Part shown: one piece after another, positions 13,701 through 23,539 of the stretch
Layout of the letters: every line of letters starts with the position of its first letter
Position numbering within the stretch: the stretch's first letter is position 1
Source: Ancylostoma caninum
Lineage: Eukaryota > Nematoda > Chromadorea > Rhabditida > Ancylostomatidae
Direction of reading: 5' to 3'
NCBI GenBank assembly: GCA_037903475.1
Contig: JBAJFG010000036.1
Coordinates: 248,001 to 312,000 of the forward strand
DNA length: 64,000 nucleotides
The notes under the pieces: model-generated
Database searches by the model: none
The model's input: the letters and a program-made list of their open reading frames with translations, nothing else
What the model was told of the DNA's origin: nothing
Program-made: the position numbers and the translations under genes

Positions 13701-15230
13701 CCACCATTTCTGCAATATTTCAAATAAGAACTTGAAAAGCTATAAAAAGACATTTGTGAAAGTAGGACCCACTTATTCAGAATTGCCATGTGCAGATTTA
13801 CGACTACTGTTCTGAATTTTGCTTTCACGATATGGAATATCCAACCTAGTTCCAATTTAAAATCAGAAAAGACTCAATAGCGAAAAAACGAGTTGGACTT
13901 CGTGCAACAACCACATGGATTTGGGAGATAAAACAAAGGCAACGTTGCCACGAACAAATCCATAGAACAAAGAATTATTTAAAAAAACAATGCTCAAGAA
14001 ATAAGGAAGATGATAGGATGCCTCGTTGTGAGTGTGGGAATGGTGAAATTGTGAGAATGCTACTCAGCCACCGTACCTCTTGCCGTCGAGTATGTTAGAT
14101 GGGACGCAATCACGCTTTTGCACATTCTCAAGCACCTCAGACAATGGAACGGGCTGACCGCGGCATCAATATTTGGCGGACCGTAGCAAACTCCGCGGTC
14201 AGCCAAATAATTAAGCGCGGTCGGCCAGATTTCTGTGCGCGGTCAGCCCGCGAAAGGTCCGCGGTCAGCCCGTCGAAGTGACGTCGTGGCGTGCTGATAA
14301 CGGCAGTAATAGTTGCTGATGATGTGTGGATGACATTTTAGGTATCAACTTCAACATCAGACAAGAAACTTCCCCTTTCATATCTGGAAATGGCGCAGCA
14401 CAAACCGTTCTGAAAAATAGAAAGGCCAAAACCACCAGGATTCATTCGTATTCTTCAGATTATGTGCATGAAAGTTTTCGCTCCTGTGGCCATTCACCAG
14501 ATGCACAATATTAATGGCCAAGCTCTCTTAATGAGAGGTTCACTCCAAAAATGTCTAGGTAATGGCACCCAATCCCCGCAAACTGCGGGAAGTTCCACTG
14601 CTTCATCAAAAAATGGATGTGAGATACAGGCGGTTCAGAAATGAGTCGGTATTGGTGCATTTTTACGTAAAGAGATCAGAGGGGCCTTTGGCAAGTCGCG
14701 CATGTTCAAGCTTGTTAGTCGCAGTAATTTTTAACTGCTTAACATGTTAGAAAGGGTTCCGGAAATGATGTGGGAGTTCGTGGAACACATGACTCATCTC
14801 AGGTCCGTGAATGCACCAGTACCGACTCCTTTCCGAATGCCCTTTACTTCTTAATCTCCTCAACATAGTCAGAGAAAGACTGTCGTTTCATATACATCCC
14901 ACCCATTATACTGTTAGTATGTTCACAAAAGTTGCACCGTACATTGTGCGGGTCCTATAGGCCAAATTTGGCTGACCGCGGACAGTACCGCGGTCAGCCA
15001 AATTTTTCATAAAGGGCCGCGGTCAGCCAAACTTTCGGCTAAGGACCGCGGTCAGCCAGCTTTCTGTGCGCGGTCAGCCCGTTCCGCATCTCATGGTACC
15101 GCGGTCAGCCCGCGGAGCATACTTTGGTACCGCGGTCAGCCCGCTCCATTGTCTGAGACTTCGGCGGCGGTCGTATGGCGCGATTCTTCGGGTGGAGCTA
15201 TGGACAGACGGGATTGGACATAAAGCTCAT
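1750..15230 (-). CDS. ZFC3H1-like nuclear RNA-surveillance scaffold, ~22 exons, 5' and 3' incomplete
   Basis: Exons read on the minus strand, all phase-compatible: 15160-15230, 14077-14135, 13595-13709, 12853-12939, 11316-11424, 6818-6889, 6539-6700, 6315-6482, 5879-6061, 5721-5817, 5422-5536, 5301-5363, 4241-4520, 4047-4120, 3848-3967, 3622-3722, 3441-3516, 3298-3383, 3146-3239, 2948-3087, 2321-2710 and about 1750-1930. Together they encode about 940 residues. Visible in order: a FEDEDPETLSMRLNLIESL segment, an RS/Lys-rich stretch, poly-proline patches, PDNYEDVGMDVESS, DSDEAQLREMLLNQ, a KKRK patch, a coiled coil (3239-2948), and EEEQMRLKLLARMKR. The order and the DNYEEVAMD-like, L-R-E-(E/M)-L-L and coiled-coil blocks match my recollection of ZFC3H1. 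In that family the protein joins MTR4 and PABPN1 in the PAXT complex, which delivers polyadenylated nuclear RNA to the exosome. The C3H1 finger and HAT/TPR half expected next are not seen and may lie beyond position 1. Identity is by recall, not alignment; exon structure is firmer than the name. Confidence 0.62.
7595..7800. mobile_element. 206 bp Tc1/mariner-type MITE
   Basis: Imperfect terminal inverted repeats of about 70 bp, beginning CAGTCTGTTCCCTGAAACGT at the left and ending in the inverted copy (...AACGCACTG) at 7800. The element is flanked by TA on both sides (7593-7594 and 7801-7802). CAGT ends with a TA duplication are the hallmark of the Tc1 branch of Tc1/mariner. The interior is too short for a transposase. 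It lies in a ZFC3H1-like intron. Confidence 0.85.
8598..9285 (-). repeat. Dispersed ~690 bp repeat, inverted partner of 29845-30502
   Basis: Read on the minus strand it aligns with plus-strand 29845-30502 over most of its length. Shared landmarks are a GTTGGTAAA..TTCGATCCCGAAG box, a TTCAACAACTT..CGGAAGAT block, an AGTTTTAT..TCGCACAT block, GTGACGCAGAAGTCGTA and CAAATTGT. The centre of this copy (8940-9010) keeps a tRNA-like B box, so the family looks SINE-derived or carries a SINE. Confidence 0.7.
8941..9010 (-). repeat. tRNA-derived SINE head (B box)
   Basis: On the minus strand, GTGACGCAGAAGTCG resembles an A box and GGGTTCGATCCCCGCC fits the tRNA B-box consensus GGTTCGANTCC. It is followed by an AATTTTTGC tail shared with the copies near 24.79, 24.93 and 30.15 kb. 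There is no complete cloverleaf or acceptor pairing, so it is not a functional tRNA gene. Confidence 0.6.
10262..10320 (+). repeat. tRNA-like B-box fragment
   Basis: GTAAGCAGGGTGGCGGATC followed by GGGTGTTCGATCCTGC resembles the D-arm and T-arm of a tRNA. No acceptor stem closes it. It is best read as a SINE or tRNA remnant. Confidence 0.4.
14077..14135 (-). CDS. ZFC3H1-like gene, exon just 3' of the inverted-repeat element
   Basis: A 59 nt segment reads V-L-E-N-V-Q-K-R-D-C-V-P-S-N-I-L-D-G-K and ends in phase 2 before the donor GTACGG at 14076. The first base of exon 13595-13709 completes the split codon as AGA. Its upstream border is the element end (...CTGAG). Removing 14136-15159 joins it in frame to exon 15160-15230, giving T-A-A-E-V-L-E-N. 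That in-frame join across the element is what makes both half-exons credible. Confidence 0.5.
14136..15157. mobile_element. 1,022 bp inverted-repeat DNA element acting as a GT-AG intron (introner-like)
   Basis: The ends are CTCAGACAATGGAACGGGCT at 14136 and its inverted copy at 15157, matching over 28 bp with one mismatch. Both ends carry clustered copies of the 12-mer CCGCGGTCAGCC or its complement, roughly a dozen in all, like subterminal transposase-binding repeats. The flanking dinucleotide AC is duplicated (14134-14135 and 15158-15159), consistent with a 2 bp target duplication. On the minus strand the element plus one duplicated GT begins GT and ends AG, and cutting it out restores an open, in-frame exon. 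No transposase is visible inside, so it is a non-autonomous element of uncertain superfamily. Confidence 0.75.
15160..15230 (-). CDS. ZFC3H1-like gene, exon just 5' of the inverted-repeat element
   Basis: A GTTATTCAG acceptor (ends at 15231) opens a 71 nt exon. It reads E-L-Y-V-Q-S-R-L-S-I-A-P-P-E-E in the frame left by one upstream base, and ends ...T-A-A-E at 15160 in phase 0. The next two bases on the minus strand are GT, followed at once by the end of the inverted-repeat element. The upstream exon that supplies the first codon base was not found. This is the most 5' exon I can support for this gene. Confidence 0.5.
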
Positions 15231-16140
15231 CTGAATAACCAAGTGAAATGTACTGTCAAAACAAAGAAATTTCTACGGGACCCCAATGGAGACACTGTTA
15301 GATAGGAAGTTTTCTGGAACACCCCAACAGATACTGATATGAAGATCTTTCAAACTGCTGAGTAATTGAATTACGCGAACTTGGGTCTTTCTGATGTTCT
15401 TGAGCATTTCAGAAGTGCTAGGAATGACTCCTACTGAGGTTGAATACCTGTTAAGTTCTCGTAGTTAAGTTGTTAAGTTGTAAAGACTTGTTTTTTTTTT
15501 CAAAACACCATCAATTCTATACAAAAGCGCAGCGTATATGTAGAAGTGAAACCTTATTGCAGGGTTTTGTTACGTAGGGTTATTTGCAACTCCGTAGGCT
15601 CTCTTCCATTGTCGGATAATAACAATAATCATGACTCATAATAACGGGCTTAGTCTGTTTTCGCGTCTGTCTGTATGTATAGTAATGGTCATCCTGATTC
15701 AGTGTTGTTCCTTTGCGGCCATATCACTTTATCATCACGCATCAGTAGCGCGAGCTGATGCAAAGACGGGAGCGTAGCGGTGTAAGCCTGGGATGGTTTC
15801 ATTCATCAGTGTACTGAACTGTTACCGGCCTCCAAATGTTTCATTGAAGCTGTTATCGGGCAGTAGGGCTTACGCAACCGCTCTTGCATTAGCTCGCACT
15901 AGGGATGCGTGAAAATAAAGTGATATGGCCGGAAAGAAAACAGCATTGAATCAGGATGACCGCGAGTATATGTGTGTCAGACCGTTACGAAATTCTACAA
16001 TTGGTCAGTGATCGTGATTGTGAGATCATATAAAAGCCTAGGAATGGGTGTGGTATGGTTGAGTGAGGTAGGGATGAGATCGAGGAGAAGGCTGGACAGT
16101 GTGCAACGGGTCCGTCAATGGAGTCAATACAGAAGGGCTG
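15231..16140. other. Intergenic or intronic, nothing recognised
   Basis: I see no exon-like ORF with splice sites on either strand. The exon that should precede 15160-15230 was searched for here and not found. Confidence 0.4.
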
Positions 16141-16147
16141 CGCCGGC

Positions 16148-16955
16148 GGCCAAAAGTGGGGGGGGGGACGGGTCCACCCTGTGGCAAGGCCCCGCCGGCA
16201 CTCAAAAGTGGGGTAGAAGGGTCCATCCCTGTGGTAAGGCCTCGCCGGTGCCCAAAAGCGGGGGGACGGGTCCAACGCTGTGATAAGGCCTAGGCGGGGA
16301 CCAAAAGTGGGGGGACGGGTCCAATCTGTGATAAGGGTGCGCTGGCGCCCATAAGTGGGGAGACGGGTCCACCGCTGTGATAAGGCCCCGCCAGCACTCA
16401 AAAGTGGGGGAGTCGGGTTCAACGCTGTGATGAAGGTGCGCCGGCGCCCAGAAGTGGGGGAGACGGGTCGATAGCTGTGATAAGGGTGCGCCGGCGTCGA
16501 AAAGTGGGAGAGACGGGTCCACCACTGTGATAAAGGTGCGCCGACGTCCAAAAGTGAGAGAGACGGGTCGACAGCTTTGATAAGGGTGCGCCGGCGTCGG
16601 AAAGTGGGAGAGACGGGTCAACCACTCTATGATAAGGGTGCGCCGGCGCCCAGAAGTGGGTGAGACGGGTCGACAGCTGTGATAAGGGTGCGCTGGCGCC
16701 CGGACGTGGGGGAGATGGGTCCACCACTGTGATAAGAGTGCGCTGGCGCCCAGAAGTGGAGAGATAAGACCACCACTGTGATAAGGGTGCGCCGGCGGCC
16801 ATAAGTGGGAGAGATGGGTCCACCACTGTGATAAGGGTGCACTGGCTCGCAAAAGTGGGGGAGACGGGTCCACCGCCGTGATAGGGGTGCGCCGGCGTCT
16901 AAAGGTGGGGAAACGTATGATCGTCCAGCGTTGTGAAAAGGGCGCCCGCGTCCAG
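16148..16955. repeat. GC-rich minisatellite, ~50 bp unit, about 16 copies
   Basis: The unit contains GTGATAAGGGTGCGCCGGCG, then ..AAAAGTGGGGGAGACGGGTC, and ends CACC-ACT. The start positions 16477, 16527 and 16577 give a 50 bp period. As 50 is not a multiple of 3, the frame rotates, yet the repeat stays open and yields spurious minus-strand ORFs of up to 256 codons rich in R-R-R-T-L-I-T. These are not genes. Confidence 0.9.
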
Positions 16956-17406
16956 AAAAGGAAGTTCGTCACGGCCTAGGTAAATTTCTTCATGAATGGT
17001 GCCCTGGCACCCATTCCGGCTATTCCTTCTACCTATGTGACCTAGGTGCACGTTATTGCAATCCTTATTCCCCACCTCATTCCAGTCCTTTTGTATCTGA
17101 ATCGACACTCTGTTTTTATACATGGGCAGACCCTTATCACTTGAGTTACCACAACAACCTGCTAAAGATAGATTATTTCAAGAGAGCATTTCCACTGAAT
17201 CGGCTACGTCCAATCAGCAACGGCCACTAGGGCCAATCACAAGAAATTACTTCTCCCAGGTGGAGGAAGGCTACCGCTCACGCGATCGACAGCTTTCCAA
17301 AAGTCGATGGACTTACTCGAAAGTTTTTTCTGCATTCTGCATTGCATGCGGAGTATGCGAGCGAAGCGAGCATCAGTAGAAGTCTGGAAGTCCGGCGTCA
17401 GCCGGA

Positions 17407-17443
17407 CGGCCAGACTGGTAAATAAATAAATAAATAAATAATA
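17407..17443. repeat. (AAAT)n microsatellite
   Basis: A run of AAAT units follows GCCGGACGGCCAGACTGGTA. Similar AAAT tails occur near 29,425-29,472 and 44,036-44,055, suggesting simple-repeat tails of retroposed copies. Confidence 0.7.
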
Positions 17444-18580
17444 GCGGCGGACGAGTTGCTCCGTCAGGCAGATCCAGGAAAACCGCGACGCATGACCGTA
17501 ATCGGGTGGTAGTAGCGCGCTACTGACTCAGTCTCTCTATAGTGCCACCCAAAGAATCGCGTCATACGACCTACACCCCCTTTCAAGCTTCTAAATTGTC
17601 TCGTCCGCTGTAAAACTTTCACTGCACAGACCCTACTCAAAAACGATGTGTGCCGCTTTTTCAAGTATAAACCTGTCAAACTCAAGGCTCCTGGAAAAAT
17701 CTTTATGTGCTGCGTGGGCAACACTGCACTGGTGTCAATGCTTTTTGATGTGATCAATCAAAATTGTTGACTTTGGGCCGACTTATTGCGTTTCAAAAAA
17801 TTAAGTAAAACTGCCCCGGAATTTTTGCACGCACCTAATATTTCAATGTTGAGTACATACCCTTACAGAGGATGAATCTCTGGGTCTCGAAATGATACAT
17901 CATCACCACAAGAAGGGACGCTATTAGAAGGTGAATATTGCATAGTAATACTCATTATGTACTGTGTCGGCTCGCCAACACCGACGCGCAGATCAGTGGG
18001 AGGTAGATCAGCGCGTGGACCGTTGATCTATCGGGAAACCGACCACTCACAGCCGGCGCCGAAGAAAGCCCGCCAAGCGCGCCGATAAAAGGAGCACGTT
18101 ATGGTTGGTGAAAGAAATCACAATGATCTGCTTCTTTTTTTCCAATTCGCAGCCGGATTCGGGTGAGTGGTAAAATTTTCCATTCTTGAATCAACACAAG
18201 TTTGGAATCAATCAGCACAAGTTGGTGGGAATATATCACAACAGTTGGAAACCTTACTGTCAATGGATACTAATTACAGAAATATTATCTATATTTCACA
18301 ATGTTTCGTTAATCTGGGTCCGTCGTCGCTAATCCTCCTTAATTGCGTTCAATAGTTTGAGGACGGGAAAAAATAACATTGATTTATGTTCGATTCATGT
18401 TTCCTCTATCCTCTGTCATTTTCCGTCGCTTTCTGCTATGTTTCAGGCTTTGGTGAACATTTTCGGGATAATATGAGAATGTGGCAGGGAAGAAAATACT
18501 TTCTGATTTTCCATGCAAAACTTCTTTGACGACAAGAATTTCTAACTTTGACTCCCCATTGAGTTCGAAATTTATGATTT

Positions 18581-18662
18581 ATTCATTCATTCATTCATTC
18601 ATTCATTCATTCATTCATTCATTCATTCATTCATTCATTCATTCATTCATTCATTCATTCAT
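18581..18662. repeat. (ATTC)n microsatellite, about 20 units
   Basis: An uninterrupted ATTC tetranucleotide run of 82 nt. It encodes a meaningless repeated I-H-S-F in the overlapping ORF. Confidence 0.95.
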
Positions 18663-20004
18663 GCCGTTCCCTAGCAAACACGTGAACGTTGGAAACAGGG
18701 CAAGGAAGCTGGTTAATTGCAGAACTGCGTGGATCGTTAACAGGTGTCGGATAAGGGGCTGATCGCGGACTAAACGCGACCTTGTGCCTGCCCTGAGACG
18801 CGGGTGGGATCATGGGGTGGACTCCTTGTTTCTGCAATGTCGGAACGATTCTTGCTTTCTGTGAAGGTGTGTTTACTCCAGCAATCGTGGGGGTTGACTG
18901 CAGCTGGAAATGGTCCACCCCCAGCTGTACATGGGCGTGGATCCCAAATCGCGGGGCACTTACCCCGCTCATATCGCAGATGTCCCCCCACGTATCCTTT
19001 CAAACGTTCCCTCGCGGTCATCCCCGTTCCCGCAAGGCGATGCCGCTTCTTCATCCTGTTCAGTTGGCAAAATTTGAGCAGATTACATGTGCTTTCAAGC
19101 AGATTTCGCTTATTTTTCGCCGAAATATTCCCCCATTTTGCCCAAAAAATACACGTAAATTTCCAGAGAATAAGCGGAATACGCTCGATTTTACGCGAAT
19201 TGCGATCAAAAATTAGACGAAATCTGCTGGAGTGTGCTGGATGTTTGACGTTCTATTCTCGGGGACAGCCCAAGCAGTAACACCGCCGTGGCTTCGTAAC
19301 AAAAATATTGCTCATTTAAGAGCAAGCATTTTGCGTTTTGAGTATTTCACACAGCCGAACCCAACTCTAGTCCTTAGACCTGTGCCGAAGACCTTCCTCA
19401 GTACATCCATCTGACGTGCGCCGTACACTATGACGGTGAATTTTCCTCAATTCAACATGGAATAATTCAACAGCAGCACGTCTGGGAATGCAGCATGTCC
19501 GGGGCATGAGCAACACGTTCTGCTCAACCAGATTTTCCCTCCCAGGCGGGGCGATGGGGGTTCTACCTACTGTTCGACGCCACGATTGTCTGAGTATGCA
19601 TACGTGCATGCGTGTGGATGAATGCCTGCAGATTGTATCCTCCACATCTATCTGATGCATTTGTCCTGGACATACAGTGACGGCAATTTGCTCGCTCTGC
19701 GATTCTCCTTGCAAACATCACAATCATTGCTGTGATCATTGCATTTGCATTCATTTTCAACTGCATCACAAGTCGCGCGGCCGATTTTTACCAGGTCTCA
19801 GGAGGAATAGCGACCGAATCGCCGGTCAGTCGCGGCTTAACCCATAGACGACCACGCGCATTTTCGCGTGTCTGGCGAGCGGAACCAACACCCGTTCCAG
19901 GAGTGCGGCGCCGTCGTAGTTCCACACTGCTACAGAAAGAGAATTGGGACTAAGACAGACATTTTTGCGAACACAATTCGAAATCCGGTTTTGGAAGAAT
20001 ACTA

Positions 20005-20886
20005 TTAGGTTGTCGGGAGATGATTGAGACACTCTGGATTTTATTTAGCCTTCAAACTTTTTCTCTCCTACCAGAGAACTTCAGGATATGCTGTAATGAC
20101 CATGTGCACATATCACATGGGGCCAGCCATCGGCTGCAGTTCCAGCACTGCGGGATCAGTAGTTATGTTAATACAGGTCGAAGAAGTCATCAGTCACTGA
20201 TCAAAAATCGTCAAAGTTGGTGAAGTGCTGCTCGACCAGGGAGGAATTCAGCGCCCAGGCAAGGTGTTATTTAGGGAGCACGAAGTTGGGCAAGTGTGAT
20301 GTGTATGGCATCGTAGTCCGCGCTTACTCCTAGGAGTGGCGATGAGTTAACAGAGCCATTTGAGGGTGCGTTTTATATAGTAAAACGCACCCTCAAATAC
20401 GTTGAGATCTCTCTTTCCCCAAAACCACGGCCTTCGCTCTGATTTGATTGTTGTAAATGTTGATGTTGCCCATCCTGTTGCTCACCGGTAACTCTGGTAG
20501 AACACACCCTGCACTTGGGCTCAGGAGATCGCAAAGTAGGAGAATGGCTTTGAGGAGACATATCGCTCGAAACGAAGTGTTACGAACGATGGCTCACGGT
20601 TGCATTGCTGAGGATCCCCAGTCCGAATGTCATGATGATGTTGCTGCCCCTCTTGCTTGCATTGGCGCTCCCCAGGAGCTTGTGCAAGGAATTCGCTCGA
20701 ATTGGTTGCTCGTCCATTTTCGCTCCTAGATACCAAATGGCGCAGCGCCACGTCCTTACATGGTCATGGCGAAACGGCTCAGAGGGCAGGGTACCACATA
20801 TTCGCATACCATGGGGACAGGTCACGTGGGAGGGATACAAGGAAGAATTTTTGGTGAAGTGTCTCAATCATTTCCCGACAACCTAA
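20005..20886. mobile_element. 882 bp mariner-type non-autonomous element
   Basis: Inverted repeats of about 29 bp with one mismatch begin TTAGGTTGTCGGGA and lie at 20005 and 20886. TA flanks both ends (20003-20004 and 20887-20888). TTAGGTTG ends with TA duplications are typical of mariner elements. No DD34D transposase is recognisable inside. A perfect 18 bp hairpin lies within it. Confidence 0.75.
20358..20398. repeat. Perfect hairpin, 18 bp stem and 5 nt loop
   Basis: ATTTGAGGGTGCGTTTTA, loop TATAG, then the exact reverse complement. It is embedded in the mariner-type element 20005-20886. Confidence 0.9.
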
Positions 20887-22048
20887 TAGTATCACTAGGA
20901 CCAAAAATAAGGAGAGAAACCAAACGCTTTTTACTTTCTCTTAGGCAGGAAAAGGTTTCTTAAAGGTGTTTTGAGTGTTATAAGAAGAGAATACACACCA
21001 TCGTATGGCTTTAGTCTGACGAATAAGAAGGTGCAAGATGTAAAGAATGTGTTTTGTGTAGATAATATGGTTTTAGCCCAGTTTATTTCCATTCACTCCA
21101 GAAGAAATGTGATGTAATCTTCCTCGACTTCAAAATACCATCCCTTTTATGACATTTGTCGCCACAAAGAAGAAATCTTTCTCAAACCACAGTTAAATGG
21201 ACATCATTCGGAAGTGATGTCCTCATTTCATATGAAAATACTACAAATTAGTTCGAAATTAAGGTCCAGTAGTTGAAAATAAGGGTGCGGCTTACCGGTG
21301 AGCCGCGCGGTCGTCAGTGGATTCAATATACTTTATTTTATGAATCTTCAGCGATTTCCCTAATTTTTCATTCAGTAACGTTGCCATGTCTAGACGTTGC
21401 GAAGCTACTGAATCGCTCAGTTTCTCGATTATTTTTCTTCGAAATTCTTTTTATTTCAACTCATTTCTGGACGTTTCTCACGCTAACAAGCTCCCTGCTC
21501 GAGATGTTGAGAACGTGGACAAAACTACCTTCTTTTTTTGAAGTAATGTGCTCCTAACTTGCTCCGAAACTGCAATATTTTGAGTGGTTTTCCATTCTTT
21601 CTCCAAAACCAGATTCGCATACCTTCGTACTGTGGAGTCTCACAACAATTTCAAAAAATGACACAATAAGTAAGTTCACTAGGATGAGGGTAGGATAAGA
21701 ACCAGTTTCACCGGCTAGGATAGTCTTTCTAAAACTAATCAGAAGCCAACGAAGAAAGCTCTCTACAAGAGCTTACAACCGCTAGAAACGGGGAACAAGC
21801 GTGGATGGAGTTCAAATATCGAAATTTTAGTGGGGTGAGTCCAGTGAATAAATTAATGCCGCCGTCAATGATTAAATGAAATATGCCCAGTACGCGATCC
21901 GGTTGCCATCTACTGGATCATTGATACAGAACCTAGTCCGGGCGACCAATTCGCATCGCGTGAAGTATGCCCAGCGCTTTTAAGTGACTGGGAGGTGCAA
22001 AGGAGGAGGTATTTCCAATTTTCCTCCTAGTTTCACTCTTAGCGGTTC

Positions 22049-23340
22049 GTGACCGCTGTTTTCATTACACCCTACTACCATCTTTGGGAGGACTCGGCCC
22101 AACACGCATCTGGCGAGCGTGGGGCGTCCTCCAGAACTATCGACAGATTGGCGCAACACCTCCCGCTATCAGTGCATTATCAGACGCCCCATCGGAACAA
22201 CCATATAATCACGGAGAAGGTTGAGTTCATGTTTATTGGCTTGTTGGATACCAGAGTTACAGGAAAAAGACAGCTTGAGCTGAGAAATAGTCCTCGCTCC
22301 ACGAACAAAGGCAGCAATAACGCATTTCCTCAACTCATTCCTACCACCAAACTCCGCCGACTGAACGAGATTTTCTATGGCCGCGGAAATTTTGTTGACG
22401 TTGTCAGAAATCTGCCAGTCAGAAATCTGCCGGACTCTCCATCCAAGTGTGACTTACGTCGTCTTGATGTGAACAAGAGTGTAAAGGATAAGGAGTAAAG
22501 CTGTTTTCCGTGGGTTTCATTTTCCACCTTAAACACAACAATAATGAACACTGTTGAGCGAATCTTGGAAGAGTCCTTGGCACGGCAGCGTCAGTGAGGA
22601 CGAGGTCAAAGGATGCCTAAAACTAGAAGGACAATGATGACGGTTCGTGTCTTCGACGCACGCACGCTTGGATTTGATGATTCAGACCAGGAACATCACG
22701 TACGACGTCATCGGACTGTCCGAGATGAGGAGGCACCGGCGGCTGAACGCCAACATCGACACTGAAGAAATTCCTTGGGACTTGCGACAGTAGAGGAGTT
22801 GGTTGAGTCTGTGTCCTCGTCAACATGATTTTGGCTATGAAGCCGGATTCGTTCAAACAACTAACAACCCGAATCGGATGTTCGCGACTGAAAATATGGG
22901 GATCATGAGATTTTGAGATTCTTCTTCATCGCCTATGCTCCATTATCTAGCTACGACGAAGATGAGATCAAGGCCTTCCATGCGAACTTCCATAGGAAAG
23001 ACGAAATTCCATAGGAAAGACCATAAATTCTCAAGGACATTGGCGAGTTTTAACAGCAAGATCAGCCGCCTAAGGAACTTCACATTGGTACCAGTGGCCT
23101 GCCAGTACCAGTGGAACGAACAAGATGGGCTTTCTCTGTCCAAGAGCAGAAGTCGCAAACCGCCCATCACTTGCGATCTATCCACTTCTTCAGCTGGCTA
23201 TCGGCAAGATTGTGTTGTCAACAACATCGACGAAGATCACTATCGGATCATCCAACATTTCTGCGACAACGCAAAGGAAGTCAAGGGTTTAATGATAAAC
23301 ACGTTTTCTTCTATTGAAGATCGTACCTTTCCATTCACAG
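22049..23340 (+). pseudogene. Decayed RTE-like non-LTR retrotransposon, 5'/endonuclease part
   Basis: Around 22665-22745 the plus strand encodes, across a frameshift, T-R-N-I-T-Y-D-V-I-G-L-S-E-M-R-R-H-R. This is the familiar block of the APE-type endonuclease of RTE elements. Further matching blocks follow in shifted frames: F-V-Q-T-T-N-N-P-N-R near 22850, an S-S-Y-D-E-type block near 22950, and Q-W-N-E-Q near 23110. Several stops and frameshifts separate them. The open frame 22049-22498 just upstream may be element 5' sequence, but I do not recognise its product. Confidence 0.6.
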
Positions 23341-23539
23341 AAAGGGTCAAGCGTGATGATGGTAAAAAGTCGATCCCCATACGACCCCCCCCCCTTTCAG
23401 CCACCAGAAATACGACCCCCCCCCCTTTGCACACAAATTTACTTCTATGCTTGCAGAATTTAGATATTTAGATATCCCATTTCAGGTACTGCGAGAGGTG
23501 TGGTGGAGCCAGAGCATAGGAAGGAGAAAGAGCAGGGAT

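Noticed and set aside
14131..15157. Reading the element's ORFs as genes
   Set aside because: Short plus-strand frames (14099-14281, 15066-15305) run across repeats and element borders, and the real coding signal is on the other strand outside the element.
16148..16955. CRISPR-like regular repeat
   Set aside because: Units are contiguous with no unique spacers, and the DNA is eukaryotic.
15985..16972. Minus-strand ORFs of up to 256 codons
   Set aside because: A by-product of the 50 bp minisatellite.
20580..20867. Minus-strand ORF inside the mariner-type element
   Set aside because: No DD34D catalytic motif or helix-turn-helix recognised; equally open plus-strand frames exist.
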